From: G963665495 sp963667575
GTDB taxonomy: Bacteria; Desulfobacterota; Desulfovibrionia; Desulfovibrionales; Desulfovibrionaceae
DNA length: 64,000 nucleotides
NCBI GenBank assembly: GCA_963667575.2
Contig: CAXXHY010000061.1
Location: forward strand, 1 to 64,000
Direction of reading: 5' to 3'
The stretch's first letter is position 1; every line of letters begins with the position of its first letter. The position numbers were made by a program, and so were the translations under genes. Below are positions 34,006 through 44,631 of the stretch, in pieces. The notes below the pieces were generated by a model. It searched no databases and had not been told where the DNA came from. It saw only the letters and a list, made by a program, of their open reading frames with translations.

Positions 34006-35451
34006 ATGACAGCATTGCACACAACAGATGGAGTGACTGCTCCGGAAAGTTTTCGGGCTTTCGAGTACAAAATGGAAGCTTATGGTATGCAGCCGCAAGT
34101 CGTGAATATATTTAAAAGGCTGTATAGTGAGCTACTGTCCGGAAAAACCGGCATGCTGCACGAGACCGATATCGAACCACTGAGCGATGAAGACATCGTT
34201 GAGTACGACGCTCTGAGCAGTTACGAAGAAGCGGGCAACAAGGCCATGCATCAGGCCGTCATGATCAAGCTGAATGGGGGGCTTGGGACGAGCATGGGGC
34301 TGGAAAAGGCCAAATCACTAATTGAAATCAAAAATGGTCTGACATTTCTGGATGTCATCATACGCCAGACCCAGGGGCTGCGGCAGCGTTACCACAACGA
34401 ACTGCCCCTGGTGTTCATGAACAGTTTCAAGACGCACATGGACACCATGCTGGCCATCTCGGGGTTTGACAACGGAAGCGCTTCCATCCCCCTGGCTTTC
34501 GTACAAAACCGTTTCCCTAAGGTGCTGCAGCAGGATTATTCTCCAGCCAACTGGCCCTCCAATCCGGAGCTCGAATGGAATCCCCCTGGACATGGCGATA
34601 TCTACACCGCCCTGTATACTTCCGGTCTGCTGAACACGCTGTTGCGGCGCGGCCGCTATTACGCGTTTATTTCCAATTCCGACAATCTGGGATCCACCAT
34701 GGATCCCCGTATTCTGGGATATATGGCCAGCAATCAGCTGCCTTTTGTCATGGAAGTGGCCCGCAGAACAGCTTCCGACCGCAAAGGCGGCCATCTTGCC
34801 AAAATGCGCCACACCGGACGATTGCTGCTGCGGGAAGTTGCCCAATGTCCGGATGAGGAACTGGATTCTTTCCAGGATATTCACAAGTACGGTTATTTCA
34901 ATACGAATTCTCTGTGGATCGACCTGCGGGAACTGGAGCAGGTCTTGTTCACGAAGCATATGATGCCCCTGGACATCATCGTGAATCCCAAAAATCTGGA
35001 TCCGCGCGACAACGATTCCCCGAAGGTGTATCAGATAGAGACCGCCATGGGGTCGGCCATTTCCTCCTTTGACAGAGCCGGGACGGTATGCGTTCCCAGG
35101 TCTCGTTTTGCTCCGGTAAAAACGACCAACGACCTGCTGGTGGTCATGTCGGATTGCTATTTTATCTCCGGCGAAGGCAATATCGAACTCAATCCCGAGC
35201 GTAAATTTCCCTTGCCTTTTGTCACCCTGGACCAGAAATATTTCAAAAAGATCGATGAGTTCAGCAGCCGTTTCCCGGATGGCGCACCTTCCTTGCTGGA
35301 ATGCAATTCCCTGAATGTGGAAGGGGACGTCCGCTTCAGCCGAAAAGTGGCTCTCAAAGGAGATGTGCTCATTAGAAATTTTTCTACGGAACAGGCTGTC
35401 ATTCCAGACAAAGAGAGTTTGAGCGGCGAAGTACGAATCAACGGTGTCTAA
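34006..35451 (+). CDS. UTP-glucose-1-phosphate uridylyltransferase, eukaryotic-type UDPGP family
   Basis: 481 residues from the ATG at 34006 (AAGGATAGACAAGGG upstream); an upstream in-frame start at 33940 is less likely. The nucleotide-binding loop is VMIKLNGGLGTSMGLEKAKS, with conserved PLVFMNSFKTHMDT, PPGHGDIYTAL, FISNSDNLGSTMDPRILGY and KRKGGHL-like DRKGGHLAKM. These are features of the eukaryotic UDPGP/UAP family rather than bacterial GalU. It produces UDP-glucose for glycogen, trehalose or cell-surface glycans. It is 51 bases upstream of glgB in the same direction. Confidence 0.9.
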   Translation: MTALHTTDGVTAPESFRAFEYKMEAYGMQPQVVNIFKRLYSELLSGKTGMLHETDIEPLSDEDIVEYDALSSYEEAGNKAMHQAVMIKLNGGLGTSMGLEKAKSLIEIKNGLTFLDVIIRQTQGLRQRYHNELPLVFMNSFKTHMDTMLAISGFDNGSASIPLAFVQNRFPKVLQQDYSPANWPSNPELEWNPPGHGDIYTALYTSGLLNTLLRRGRYYAFISNSDNLGSTMDPRILGYMASNQLPFVMEVARRTASDRKGGHLAKMRHTGRLLLREVAQCPDEELDSFQDIHKYGYFNTNSLWIDLRELEQVLFTKHMMPLDIIVNPKNLDPRDNDSPKVYQIETAMGSAISSFDRAGTVCVPRSRFAPVKTTNDLLVVMSDCYFISGEGNIELNPERKFPLPFVTLDQKYFKKIDEFSSRFPDGAPSLLECNSLNVEGDVRFSRKVALKGDVLIRNFSTEQAVIPDKESLSGEVRINGV

Positions 35452-35502
35452 GTCCTGCGGACTGTCACGTTTGCGAGTTATTTATTACCAGAGGCTCCAG
35501 CC

Positions 35503-37419
35503 ATGAGCGAAAATCAAACGACCTTTCCCTTTCGGATCGAACCTTTTGATCTGCACCTGTTCGGCAAAGGGGAGCATTGGGATATCTACCGCATCCTGGG
35601 AGCGCACCCCACGGTGCAGGACGGCCAGAGCGGATACAGTTTCGCCGTATGGGCGCCCAACGCGCGCGCAGTGCATTTGACCGGAGAGTTCAATGATTGG
35701 CGTCACGGGGAATATCCCTTGTTTCCCGTGGGCTCTTCCGGGATATGGGCCGCTTTCGTACCGGGCATAACAAAGGGTGAGTTGTACAAATTCGGGGTGG
35801 AGCAACTGGACGGACGCATCGTCTACAAAATTGACCCGTTCACTTTTCATGCAGAGTTGCGTCCGGGAGTTGGTTGCGTCACCTGGGAGCTGGATGCGTA
35901 CCAATGGCAGGACCAGGAATGGATGCAGCAGCGCCGGTTGACCGGACTGCCTTTGGAAAGGCCTGTTTCCATCTATGAGGTGCATGCCGGATCCTGGCGG
36001 AAAAAGCCCGAAAAAGGACCCGGATATCTGACATACGCGGAGCTTGCCGAGCAGCTGATTCCCTATGTGCAGAATCTGGGATTCACCCATATTCAGTTCA
36101 TGCCTGTTGCCGAGCATCCGCTCGATGAGAGCTGGGGCTATCAGACCGGCCATTATTACGCGCCCACTTCGCGTTTTGGTTCTCCCGAGGAGTTCAGGCA
36201 GTTCGTGGACAGCTGCCATCAGGCGGGCATCGGCGTGCTTCTGGACTGGGTACCGGGACATTTCCCCAAAGACGAATGGGGCCTCGGACGGTTTGACGGT
36301 TCCGCCCTTTACGAGCATGAGGATCCGCGTCTGGGCGAACATCCGGACTGGGGAACCTACATTTTCAATTACGGCCGTTACGAAGTACGCAATTTTCTTT
36401 TTGCCAACGCTTTGTACTGGCTCAAGGAATTTCATATCGACGGACTGCGGATAGATGCCGTGGCCTCCATGCTGTATCTGGATTATTCGCGGGATACCTG
36501 CGACTGGATTCCCAACTGCTACGGCGGCAAGGAAAATCTTGAAGCCATCGATTTTCTCAAGGAACTCAACAGGGTGGTGCACGGCCATTTTCCCGGAGCC
36601 ATCATGGTCGCGGAGGAATCCACGGCCTGGCCAGGCGTATCCCGCCCGTTGTACTCCGGCGGCCTGGGGTTCACCTTCAAATGGAACATGGGCTGGATGC
36701 ACGATACGCTGGAGTATTTTTCCAAGGAACCCGTTCACAGGGCCTTTCATCACAACAACCTGACCTTTTCCATGCTCTATGCCTTTACCGAGAATTTCGT
36801 CCTGCCGCTTTCCCATGACGAGGTCGTGCACGGCAAAGGAGCGTTGCTTTCCAAAATGCCCGGCGACATGTGGCAGCAGCAGGCCAACCTGCGTCTGCTG
36901 TTTTCCTATCTCTGGGCTCATCCGGGCAAGAAACTGCTGTTCATGGGGGGAGAATTCGGTCAGTGGAACGAATGGAACTCCCAGGGCGAACTGGACTGGG
37001 CGCTCATGCAGTTCCCGGCGCATCAGGGCATCAGCAATCTGGTACGCGATCTGAACCGGCTTTTGCACGAGAATGAAGCCATGTACCTGCGCGATCATGA
37101 CTGGACGGGCTTCGAATGGGTGGATTTTTCCGATTACAATAATTCCATCATCAGCTTTTTGCGCAAGGCCCCCGGTGCCGAGCCTCTGCTCTGGGTTTTC
37201 AATTTCACTCCCATCGTACGCCATGGCTACGGCCTGCGTTGTCCGCAGGGTGGCAGCTGGGAAGAGATTTTCAATTCGGATTCCGAATATTACGGTGGCT
37301 CCAACGTGGGCAACGGCAACGGCGTGACTGCCAAAAATACGGAAATTGGCGAACATTCCTTTTATTTTGAACTGGATTTGCCCCCACTGGGAGCCATTGC
37401 CTTGAAGCCCCGAGAGTAG
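35503..37419 (+). CDS. glgB: 1,4-alpha-glucan branching enzyme
   Basis: 638 residues. N-terminal CBM48 (FAVWAPNARAVHLTGEFNDW), GH13 barrel with GYQTGHYYAPTSRFG, catalytic nucleophile in DGLRIDAVASMLYLDYSR, acid in MVAEESTAW and third carboxylate in LPLSHDEVVHGKG, then a C-terminal beta domain. It makes alpha-1,6 branches in glycogen. The frame is intact. It heads a run of alpha-glucan genes: glgB, treZ, GH57, treY. Confidence 0.96.
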   Translation: MSENQTTFPFRIEPFDLHLFGKGEHWDIYRILGAHPTVQDGQSGYSFAVWAPNARAVHLTGEFNDWRHGEYPLFPVGSSGIWAAFVPGITKGELYKFGVEQLDGRIVYKIDPFTFHAELRPGVGCVTWELDAYQWQDQEWMQQRRLTGLPLERPVSIYEVHAGSWRKKPEKGPGYLTYAELAEQLIPYVQNLGFTHIQFMPVAEHPLDESWGYQTGHYYAPTSRFGSPEEFRQFVDSCHQAGIGVLLDWVPGHFPKDEWGLGRFDGSALYEHEDPRLGEHPDWGTYIFNYGRYEVRNFLFANALYWLKEFHIDGLRIDAVASMLYLDYSRDTCDWIPNCYGGKENLEAIDFLKELNRVVHGHFPGAIMVAEESTAWPGVSRPLYSGGLGFTFKWNMGWMHDTLEYFSKEPVHRAFHHNNLTFSMLYAFTENFVLPLSHDEVVHGKGALLSKMPGDMWQQQANLRLLFSYLWAHPGKKLLFMGGEFGQWNEWNSQGELDWALMQFPAHQGISNLVRDLNRLLHENEAMYLRDHDWTGFEWVDFSDYNNSIISFLRKAPGAEPLLWVFNFTPIVRHGYGLRCPQGGSWEEIFNSDSEYYGGSNVGNGNGVTAKNTEIGEHSFYFELDLPPLGAIALKPRE

Positions 37420-37476
37420 GGACGGTGGTTGCCATGCCGGGGCGATGAAAAGCTGACTGAAAGAGGTGAGGCTTTC

Positions 37477-39346
37477 ATGCGGATCGGCCCGATCAAGATA
37501 GCCGAGCAGACATACGCATTTGTGGTTTGGGGCGCCAAATGCCGAGAAGGTAGTGCTCGAACTGGACAATCACCGGCGTACGCAAGTTCCTCTGACTCCC
37601 CTGGAGCGAGGGTATTGGCAGGCCATTGTCAGCGAAATTTCTCCCGGTATCCGCTACAGTTTCCATTTGGACGACGGCCCCCGCAGAGGCGACCCCGCAT
37701 CCCATTACCAGCCGCACGACGTGCACGGCCAGTCCGAACTGGTGGATCACGATTCGTTTGCCTGGACCGACTCCGGTTACATCCGCCCGGCCTGGGGCAA
37801 AAGCGTCATCTACGAATTCCATGTCGGGACGTTCACTGTGCACGGCACTTTCGACAGTGCGCTGGACAAGCTTGACCACCTCAAGGAGCTGGGCGTCAAT
37901 GTCCTGGAAGTGATGCCCGTGGCGCAGTTTCCGGGATCGCGCAATTGGGGCTACGACGGCGTTTATCCCTTTTCCGTACACCGCAGTTACGGCGGACCCC
38001 AGGCGTTGAAGCGTTTTGTGGATGGCTGCCATGCCATGGGAATGGCCGTGCTTCTGGATGTTGTCTACAACCACCTGGGACCCGAAGGCAATTATCTGCA
38101 TGATTTCGGACCGTATTTCACCAATCGCTACCGTACCGGCTGGGGAGACGCTCTGAACTTCGACGGCGCCTACAGCGATGAGGTACGCAATTTTTTTATG
38201 GAAAATGCCCGGCACTGGTTCGAGCATTATCACATCGACGGGCTGCGCCTGGATGCAGTTCATGCCATTGATGACAGAAGGCCGGTTCACTTCCTTGCCC
38301 AACTCGCCCAGGTGGCCGAAGCGCATGGCGAACGAACCGGACAGAAACCGTGGCTGATTTCCGAAAGCGACCGCAACGATCCGCGACTGGTTCTGCCGGA
38401 TGCGGTAGGAGGCTACAACCACGACGCGTTGTGGAGCGACGACCTGCACCATGCGATCCACGCCCTGCTGACAGGCGAAAACCAGGGCTACTACCAGGAC
38501 TACGGACAGGTGGGACATCTGGTCCGCGCGCTGCGTCAGGGCTTTGTGTACCAGGGCGAGTATTCGCGCTACCGGCGTTACAGCCACGGCGCTCCTGCCA
38601 GATGCATGCCTGCCAGGGCCCATGTGGTCTGTATTCAGAACCACGATCAGATAGGCAACCGGATGCTGGGCGAACGTTTGAGCAGCCTGATCTCGCGGGA
38701 TGCGCTGCGCCTGGCCGCCGGGCTTGTGTTGCTCTCTCCTTATACGCCGTTGTTGTTCATGGGTGAGGAATACGGGGAGACGGCCCCTTTCCTTTATTTT
38801 ATCAGCCATCTGGACGACGCGCTGGTCAAAGCCGTACGTCGGGGCAGAAAACGGGATTTCAAGGAATTCGCCTGGAAAGGGCAGCCCCCGGACCCGGCCA
38901 GCGAAGCCACCTATGCGCGCAGCCGCCTGGATTGGGACAAGCTGGACCAGAGTCCGCACAAGGAAATTTTCGCCTATTACAAGGCACTGATCAGCCTGCG
39001 CCAACAACTGGACATCCGTAATGGCCCCAACGAACCGCAGACCCGGGTGGAGTTGCACTGCGGAGGCGGAGTACTGCTCATGGAGCCCGCCATAGGCAAA
39101 GGCCGGACCATTGTGCTGTGCAACCTTTCAGAAGCTTCCATACCTGTAGTGCCTGCCGGATTGCTGCGCGGTACGGGCTGGAACAAGGTTCTGGATTCCT
39201 CCGACATTGCCTGGGCCGGGCCCGGTTGCATTTTGCCCGAAAGGGTTGTTGCCGGGGACGAAGACGAATTTGCCATGCCCGGACACTCCCTGGCCGTATT
39301 CATGGCCGATATAACGACCCAACGCCGCACAGGAAATGATTCATGA
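37477..39346 (+). pseudogene. treZ: Maltooligosyltrehalose trehalohydrolase, one-base frame break at 37529-37532
   Basis: True start at ATG 37477 (AAGAGGTGAG upstream): MRIGPIKIAEQTYAFVVW, then a GGGG run with one G too many, after which the frame gives PNAEKVVLELDNHRRTQVPL and the rest of TreZ: VIYEFHVGTFTVHGTFD, DVVYNHLGPEGNYL, DGLRLDAVHAIDDR (nucleophile), LISESDRNDPRL, VCIQNHDQIGNR. Removing one G restores about 622 residues. TreZ releases trehalose from maltooligosyltrehalose made by TreY. Without repair, translation could only begin within the gene at 37520. The stop overlaps the GH57 start (ATGA). Confidence 0.88.
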
Positions 39347-41770
39347 AACGGTATATCTGCATACACGGCCATTTTTACCAGCCCCCGCGGGAAAATCCCT
39401 GGCTGGAGGAAGTCGAGGTTCAGGATTCGGCCTACCCCTACCATGACTGGAACGAACGCATCACTGCCGAATGCTACGGCCCCAATGCCACTGCCCGCAT
39501 TCTGGATGCGCAGCAACGCATTGTTTCCATCAACAACAATTATTCCAGGATCAGTTTCAATTTCGGGCCGACCCTGCTTTCCTGGCTGGAAAAGAAACAA
39601 CCGGAAGTCTACGAGGCCATCATCAAGGCGGACGCTTTGTCTCTGGATCGCTTCAACGGCCATGGTTCGGCCATGGCCCAGGTGTACAACCACATCATCA
39701 TGCCCCTGGCCAACCAACGGGATCGCCGCACGCAGGTACTCTGGGGCATTGAGGATTTTGCCCGGCGTTTCGGAAGAGATCCCGAAGGCATGTGGCTGGC
39801 CGAAACCGCCGTGGATACGCCCACCCTGGAAGAACTGGCGCTCAACGGCATCAAGTATACGGTGCTTGCCCCGCGTCAGGCCGCCCGTGTGCGCCGTATT
39901 GGGGCGGATGAGGACTGGCTGGACGTTTCGGACTCACGGGTGGATCCCACCGCGGTCTATCGCTGCCACTTGCCCTCCGGACGTGACATTTCCCTGTTTT
40001 TTTACGATGGCCCCATTTCCCAGGACCTGGCTTTCGGCGGCATGCTGGCCAGCGGCGAGGCCTTCAAACAGCGGCTCACGGCGGCCTTTACCGAGAACGG
40101 ACGGGACTGGCCGCAGCTGGTGCATGTGGCCACGGACGGCGAGACCTACGGGCACCACCATGCGCATGGCGAGATGGCTCTGGCCTATTGCCTGCATCTC
40201 ATCGAGCAGGATCCTTCCATGGAATTGACCAACTACGCGGCCTATCTCGCCGCGTGCGAGCCCGTCATGGAGGCGGAGATATTCGAAGATTCGTCCTGGA
40301 GCTGCATCCACGGCGTGGAGCGCTGGAAAACGGACTGCGGGTGCAATTCGGGCGGCCATGGCGATTGGAACCAGGCCTGGCGAAAACCCTTGCGGGAGGC
40401 CATGGACTGGCTTTCGGACCAGGCTGCCGAGATTTTCTCCAAACAGGGACCGGATTATTTCAAGGATCCCTGGGGTGCGCGGGACCGCTATATCCAGGTG
40501 CTGCTTGATCATACGGAGGCCGGATCCATGGCTTTTCTGGATCAGGAAGCCCGGACGCCCCTGGGGCCCCTGGACCGCATTGCCGCCTTGAAACTGCTCG
40601 AACTGCAGCGCTACGCCCAGTACCTCTATACCAGCTGCGGATGGTTTTTTGATGAAGTTTCCGGCATCGAAACCGTACAGAATATGCAGTACGCGGCCAG
40701 GGCAATCCAGCTGGCCGAAGAGATCTGTGGATGTTTTTTTGGAGGAGCGCTTTGCCGGCCTGTTGAAAAAGGCGCCCAGCAACGTGTTCGCGGACGGCGC
40801 CGAGGTGTACGACACGTACGTCAGACCCGCAAGGGTGAACATGCTGCGGGTGGCTGCCCATTACGCCATTTCCAGCCTTTTCGACAACGACCATACCGAA
40901 TATCATTTCGGCAGCTACCTGGTGTTGCGCGACCTCTCCGTACGCTATGCCGCGGGGCGTTCGCGTCTGGTGCTGGGCAAGGCCAAGGTGGCTTCCAAGG
41001 TGACCGGGGAGCATATTCTGGTGCAGTACGCCGTATTGCATCCCGGTGATCATAATGTGATCTGCGGCTTGAATTTTTATGTCGACCGGCAGCATTTTTC
41101 TTCCATGGAAGAAAAACTGCGCGCCAGCTTCGAACGGGGCGAACTGGCCGAAGCCATCCGGACGCTGGACAGCATTTTCGGGGAAAACATTTTTTCCATT
41201 CAGCATCTGTTTCGGGACGATCAGCGCAGGGTGGTGGACAAGGTGCTTTCCACGGCTCTGGAAACTGCGGAAAGTTCCTACCGGGAAGTGTACGAAGCCA
41301 ATTACACCATTCTCAATTTTCTCGAACATCTGCATATTCCCGCTCCGGAGTACCTGCGCCGGGCTGCCGCCTATGTGGTGGGTACGGACCTCAAACGTTT
41401 GTTCGGTTCCAGGCATATGGACCTGGAACGGTTGCAGCAGCTCATGGCCGAAGCCGGGAAATGGTCCCTGGACCTGCACCAGGATGAACTGGGGTTTCTG
41501 GCGGCCAACTGGATCAACCAGCGGATGCTGGCCATCAAAGACGCCCCCAAGCATACCGCAGAGATACGGCAACTGTCCGAAACTCTGGAACACCTGATGG
41601 GGCTCCGCCTGGGGCTGCATCACTGGAAAGCGCAGAACGTCTGCTTTGCATTGGGCAAAGAGTATTTTCCTGAAATGCGTATCGCAGCTGAAAAGGGCGA
41701 TGCCAATGCCGCGGCCTGGGTCGAACATTTTCGTCATCTGGCCGCCTTGCTGCAGGTGGCCTTGGAATGA
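39343..41770 (+). pseudogene. GH57-family DUF3536 glycoside hydrolase, frame break at T-run 40734-40740
   Basis: Starts MKRYICIHGHFYQPPRENPW, a GH57 N-terminus, and continues with LSWLEKKQPEVYEAIIKADA and LVHVATDGETYGHHHAHGEM. At a run of seven T the frame leaves the gene; with six T it reads EEICGCFLEERFAGLLKK, then VLHPGDHNVICGLNFYVD to the stop at 41770. Repaired length is about 808 residues, typical for GH57 proteins with a C-terminal DUF3536 domain. GH57 members act on alpha-glucans (amylase, amylopullulanase, branching enzyme); the exact activity here is unknown. Overlaps treZ and treY by four bases each. Confidence 0.87.
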
Positions 41771-44614
41771 GTGATAAAAAAGTCCATATTCCCCTTTGCA
41801 CGTACCGCGTCCAGCTGACGCCTTCTTTTGGTTTCAACGCCTGCCGCGAAATTCTCTCCTATCTCGAACAGCTGGGGGTTTCCCACGTATATGCGTCGCC
41901 GATTTTTTCCAGCCGACCTGGTTCCATGCACGGTTACGACGTCTGCGATCCGCTGCAGTTGAATCCGGAACTGGGCAGTGCGGAGGATTTTGCCGAACTC
42001 ATGTCCGAGGTCAAAGCCCGGGGCATGGGCTGGATTCAGGATATCGTGCCCAACCACATGGCTGTGTCCGGCGCCAATCGCATGCTTGTGGATGTGCTGG
42101 AAAACGGTCCGTCTTCCCGTTTTTTTTTCCTTTTTCGATATCGAATGGGAGCATCCTTATGAGAACATGCATGGCAGGATGCTGGCTCCATTTTTGGGCG
42201 GATTGTACAATGAAACCCTGGAACGAGGGGAAATCCGCATCGGTTTTGATGAAGACGGTTTCTATGTACGCTATTACGAGCTGCGTTTTCCCTTGCGGCT
42301 GGATTCCTACAGCAGAATTCTGACAGAGGGGCTGGATGCGCTGCGCCGGAAACTCGGGCGGGATCACATCGATTATGTGAAGCTCCTGGGCATTCTCTAC
42401 AGCATCAAGGCCTTGCCCGATGAGGCGCAGGAGGAGCGCTACAACCAGATTTTCTTCATCAAGCGCATGCTGTTCGAGCTGTATGAATCCAGCGCGGACA
42501 TCCGCGCGTTTCTGAATGCCAATCTGGATCGTTTCAACGGCGGCGAGCATGCGGATTCGCAGGATCCCTGGGGCTTGCTGGACAGTCTGCTGAGCGAACA
42601 ATATTTCCGGCTGTCCTTCTGGAAAGTGGCCGGGGACGAGATCAACTACCGAAGATTTTTCAGCATCAACGATCTGATTTCGCTGCGGGTGGAGGACGAT
42701 GCGGTTTTCGACTACACCCACCGTCTGATTCTGGAAAAAATCCGTAGCGGCGAATTCAATGGGCTGCGGGTGGATCATGTGGACGGGCTGTATGATCCCA
42801 CAGGGTATCTCCGCCGCCTGCGGGACTGTTGCGGAGAGGCCTATCTGGTGGTGGAAAAGATTCTTTCCGGCAACGAGCCCCTGCCGGCCTTCTGGCCCGT
42901 ACAGGGCACCACGGGCTATGAATTTCTGAATTGCGTCTGCGGGCTGTTCGTGGACAAGAGCAACGGCCCGGCCTTTGATCAGATCTATACGTCTTTTACC
43001 AGCATCCGGCGTCCGCTGGGTAAATTGCTGGCCCAGAAAAAACACCTGATCGTGGAGCGGAACATGGCCGGGGACGTGGACAACATGGCCCGGCTGGTAA
43101 AGATCATTTCCGGCAAGGACCGCCGCGCCAACGATATTACGCTCAGGGCATTGCGCGCGGCCATCACCGAACTGCTGGTGCAGTTCCAGGTCTACCGTAC
43201 GTATATTTCCAGCAATACGCTCCGCAGTCAGGACTTGGGCTATATCCGGGCCACCATCCGTACCGTACGCAGGCGCAGGCCCGAGTTGAAGCAGGAGCTG
43301 GATTTTCTGGAGCGTTTTCTGCTGCTGGAATTCGGCGAAGGAACCAGCGGGGACGACCGCCGCAAATGGGTTCAGTTCGTGATGCGCTTCCAGCAGGTCA
43401 CCGGTCCGCTTCAGGCCAAGGGGCTGGAGGATACTGTTTTCTACGTCATGAACCGTTTACTGTGCCTCAACGAGGTGGGTGGCTGGCCCGGCGATTTCGG
43501 CGTTGACCCTGCAGATGCGCATGCCTTTGTGGCGGAAAGGGCGCAGAATTGGCCGTATTCCATGAACACCACGGCAACCCACGACACCAAGCGGGGAGAG
43601 GACGCGCGCATGCGCCTGGCCGCGCTGTCGGAAATTCCTGATGTTTTTCTGGCGGCTCTGAGGCGTTTCAATCAGCTCAATTCCCGCAAGCGGCGGCAGG
43701 TGGACGGACACCCCGCCCCCATGCCCAATGACGAATTTTTCCTGTACCAATCCTTGCTGGCGCACTGGCCCTGGATCGGGCGCGAACCGGACCAGGAGGA
43801 ACTGCAGTCCTTTGGCCACCGTTTGAAATCCTATCTGATCAAAGCCATACGCGAGGCCAAGGACCTCTCCGCCTGGAGCAGCCCCAACGAAGAGTACGAA
43901 CAGGCCTGCCTGGCCTTTGCAGGAGCTTTGCTGCGCCCCGGACGCAATGGTTTTCTCAAGGAATTTCTCCCGCTCAAAGAGCGCGTGGCTCGAACCGGGC
44001 TCTGTTATTCGCTGGGACAGACGGTGCTCAAGCTGACCATGCCGGGCGTACCGGATATTTATCAGGGTACCGAGTTCTGGAATTATGACTTTGTGGATCC
44101 TGACAACCGGAGGCCTGTGGATTTCAAAAACCGCAGCCGTCTGCTGGAGAGCTGGCAAAAAACCGGACACAAGGGCCTGGCAGGGCTGGCCAGAGAACTC
44201 CTGACACGACCGGAAAGCGGCGAGCTCAAGCTTTTTGTGCTCTGGCGGGTTTTACAGGCCAGAAAAAGTCTGCCGGATCTTTTTCAGCAGGGGGCTTATG
44301 TTCCCCTGGAATTCTCCGGGACACGCGCCGCATCTTTGTTCGGATTTCTTCGGCTGCAGGAAGGCCGGCGGGTGCTGGGTGTGGTGCCGCGACTGATCGC
44401 CAGTTTCAGCGAAGAAAGTTTTCCTGTGGGCGCAGCCTGGGAAAACACCCGTTTTGAATGGCCGGAGACCCCGGAGCTCCCGGTCTCGGCTGCATCGTCG
44501 GGAGCACAGTGGCGCTGCTGTTTCACCGGAACGCGTACGCCCGCGACCGTTCAGGAGTTGAGGGAGTTGCTGCAGTTCCCCGTGGGCTTGTGGGTGCTGG
44601 AAGACGGCTCCTGA
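41767..44614 (+). pseudogene. treY: Maltooligosyltrehalose synthase, frame break at T-run 42120-42128
   Basis: Starts MSDKKVHIPLCTYRVQLTPS and FGFNACREILSYLEQLGVSH, typical TreY. At a run of nine T (eight needed) the frame breaks; the next frame gives FSFFDIEWEHPYENMHGRML, then GLRVDHVDGLYDPTGYLRRL, LVVEKILSGNEPLP, FVMRFQQVTGPLQAKGLEDT and MNTTATHDTKRGEDARMRLA to the stop at 44614. Repaired length about 948 residues. TreY turns the reducing-end bond of maltodextrins into a trehalose linkage. All three consecutive genes of this operon carry one extra base. Confidence 0.9.
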
Positions 44615-44631
44615 TTAGTCCGCTTCCATCT

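Noticed and set aside
35485..39058. Two long minus-strand frames (694 and 521 residues)
   Set aside because: Antisense to glgB and treZ, both clearly identified by GH13 motifs.
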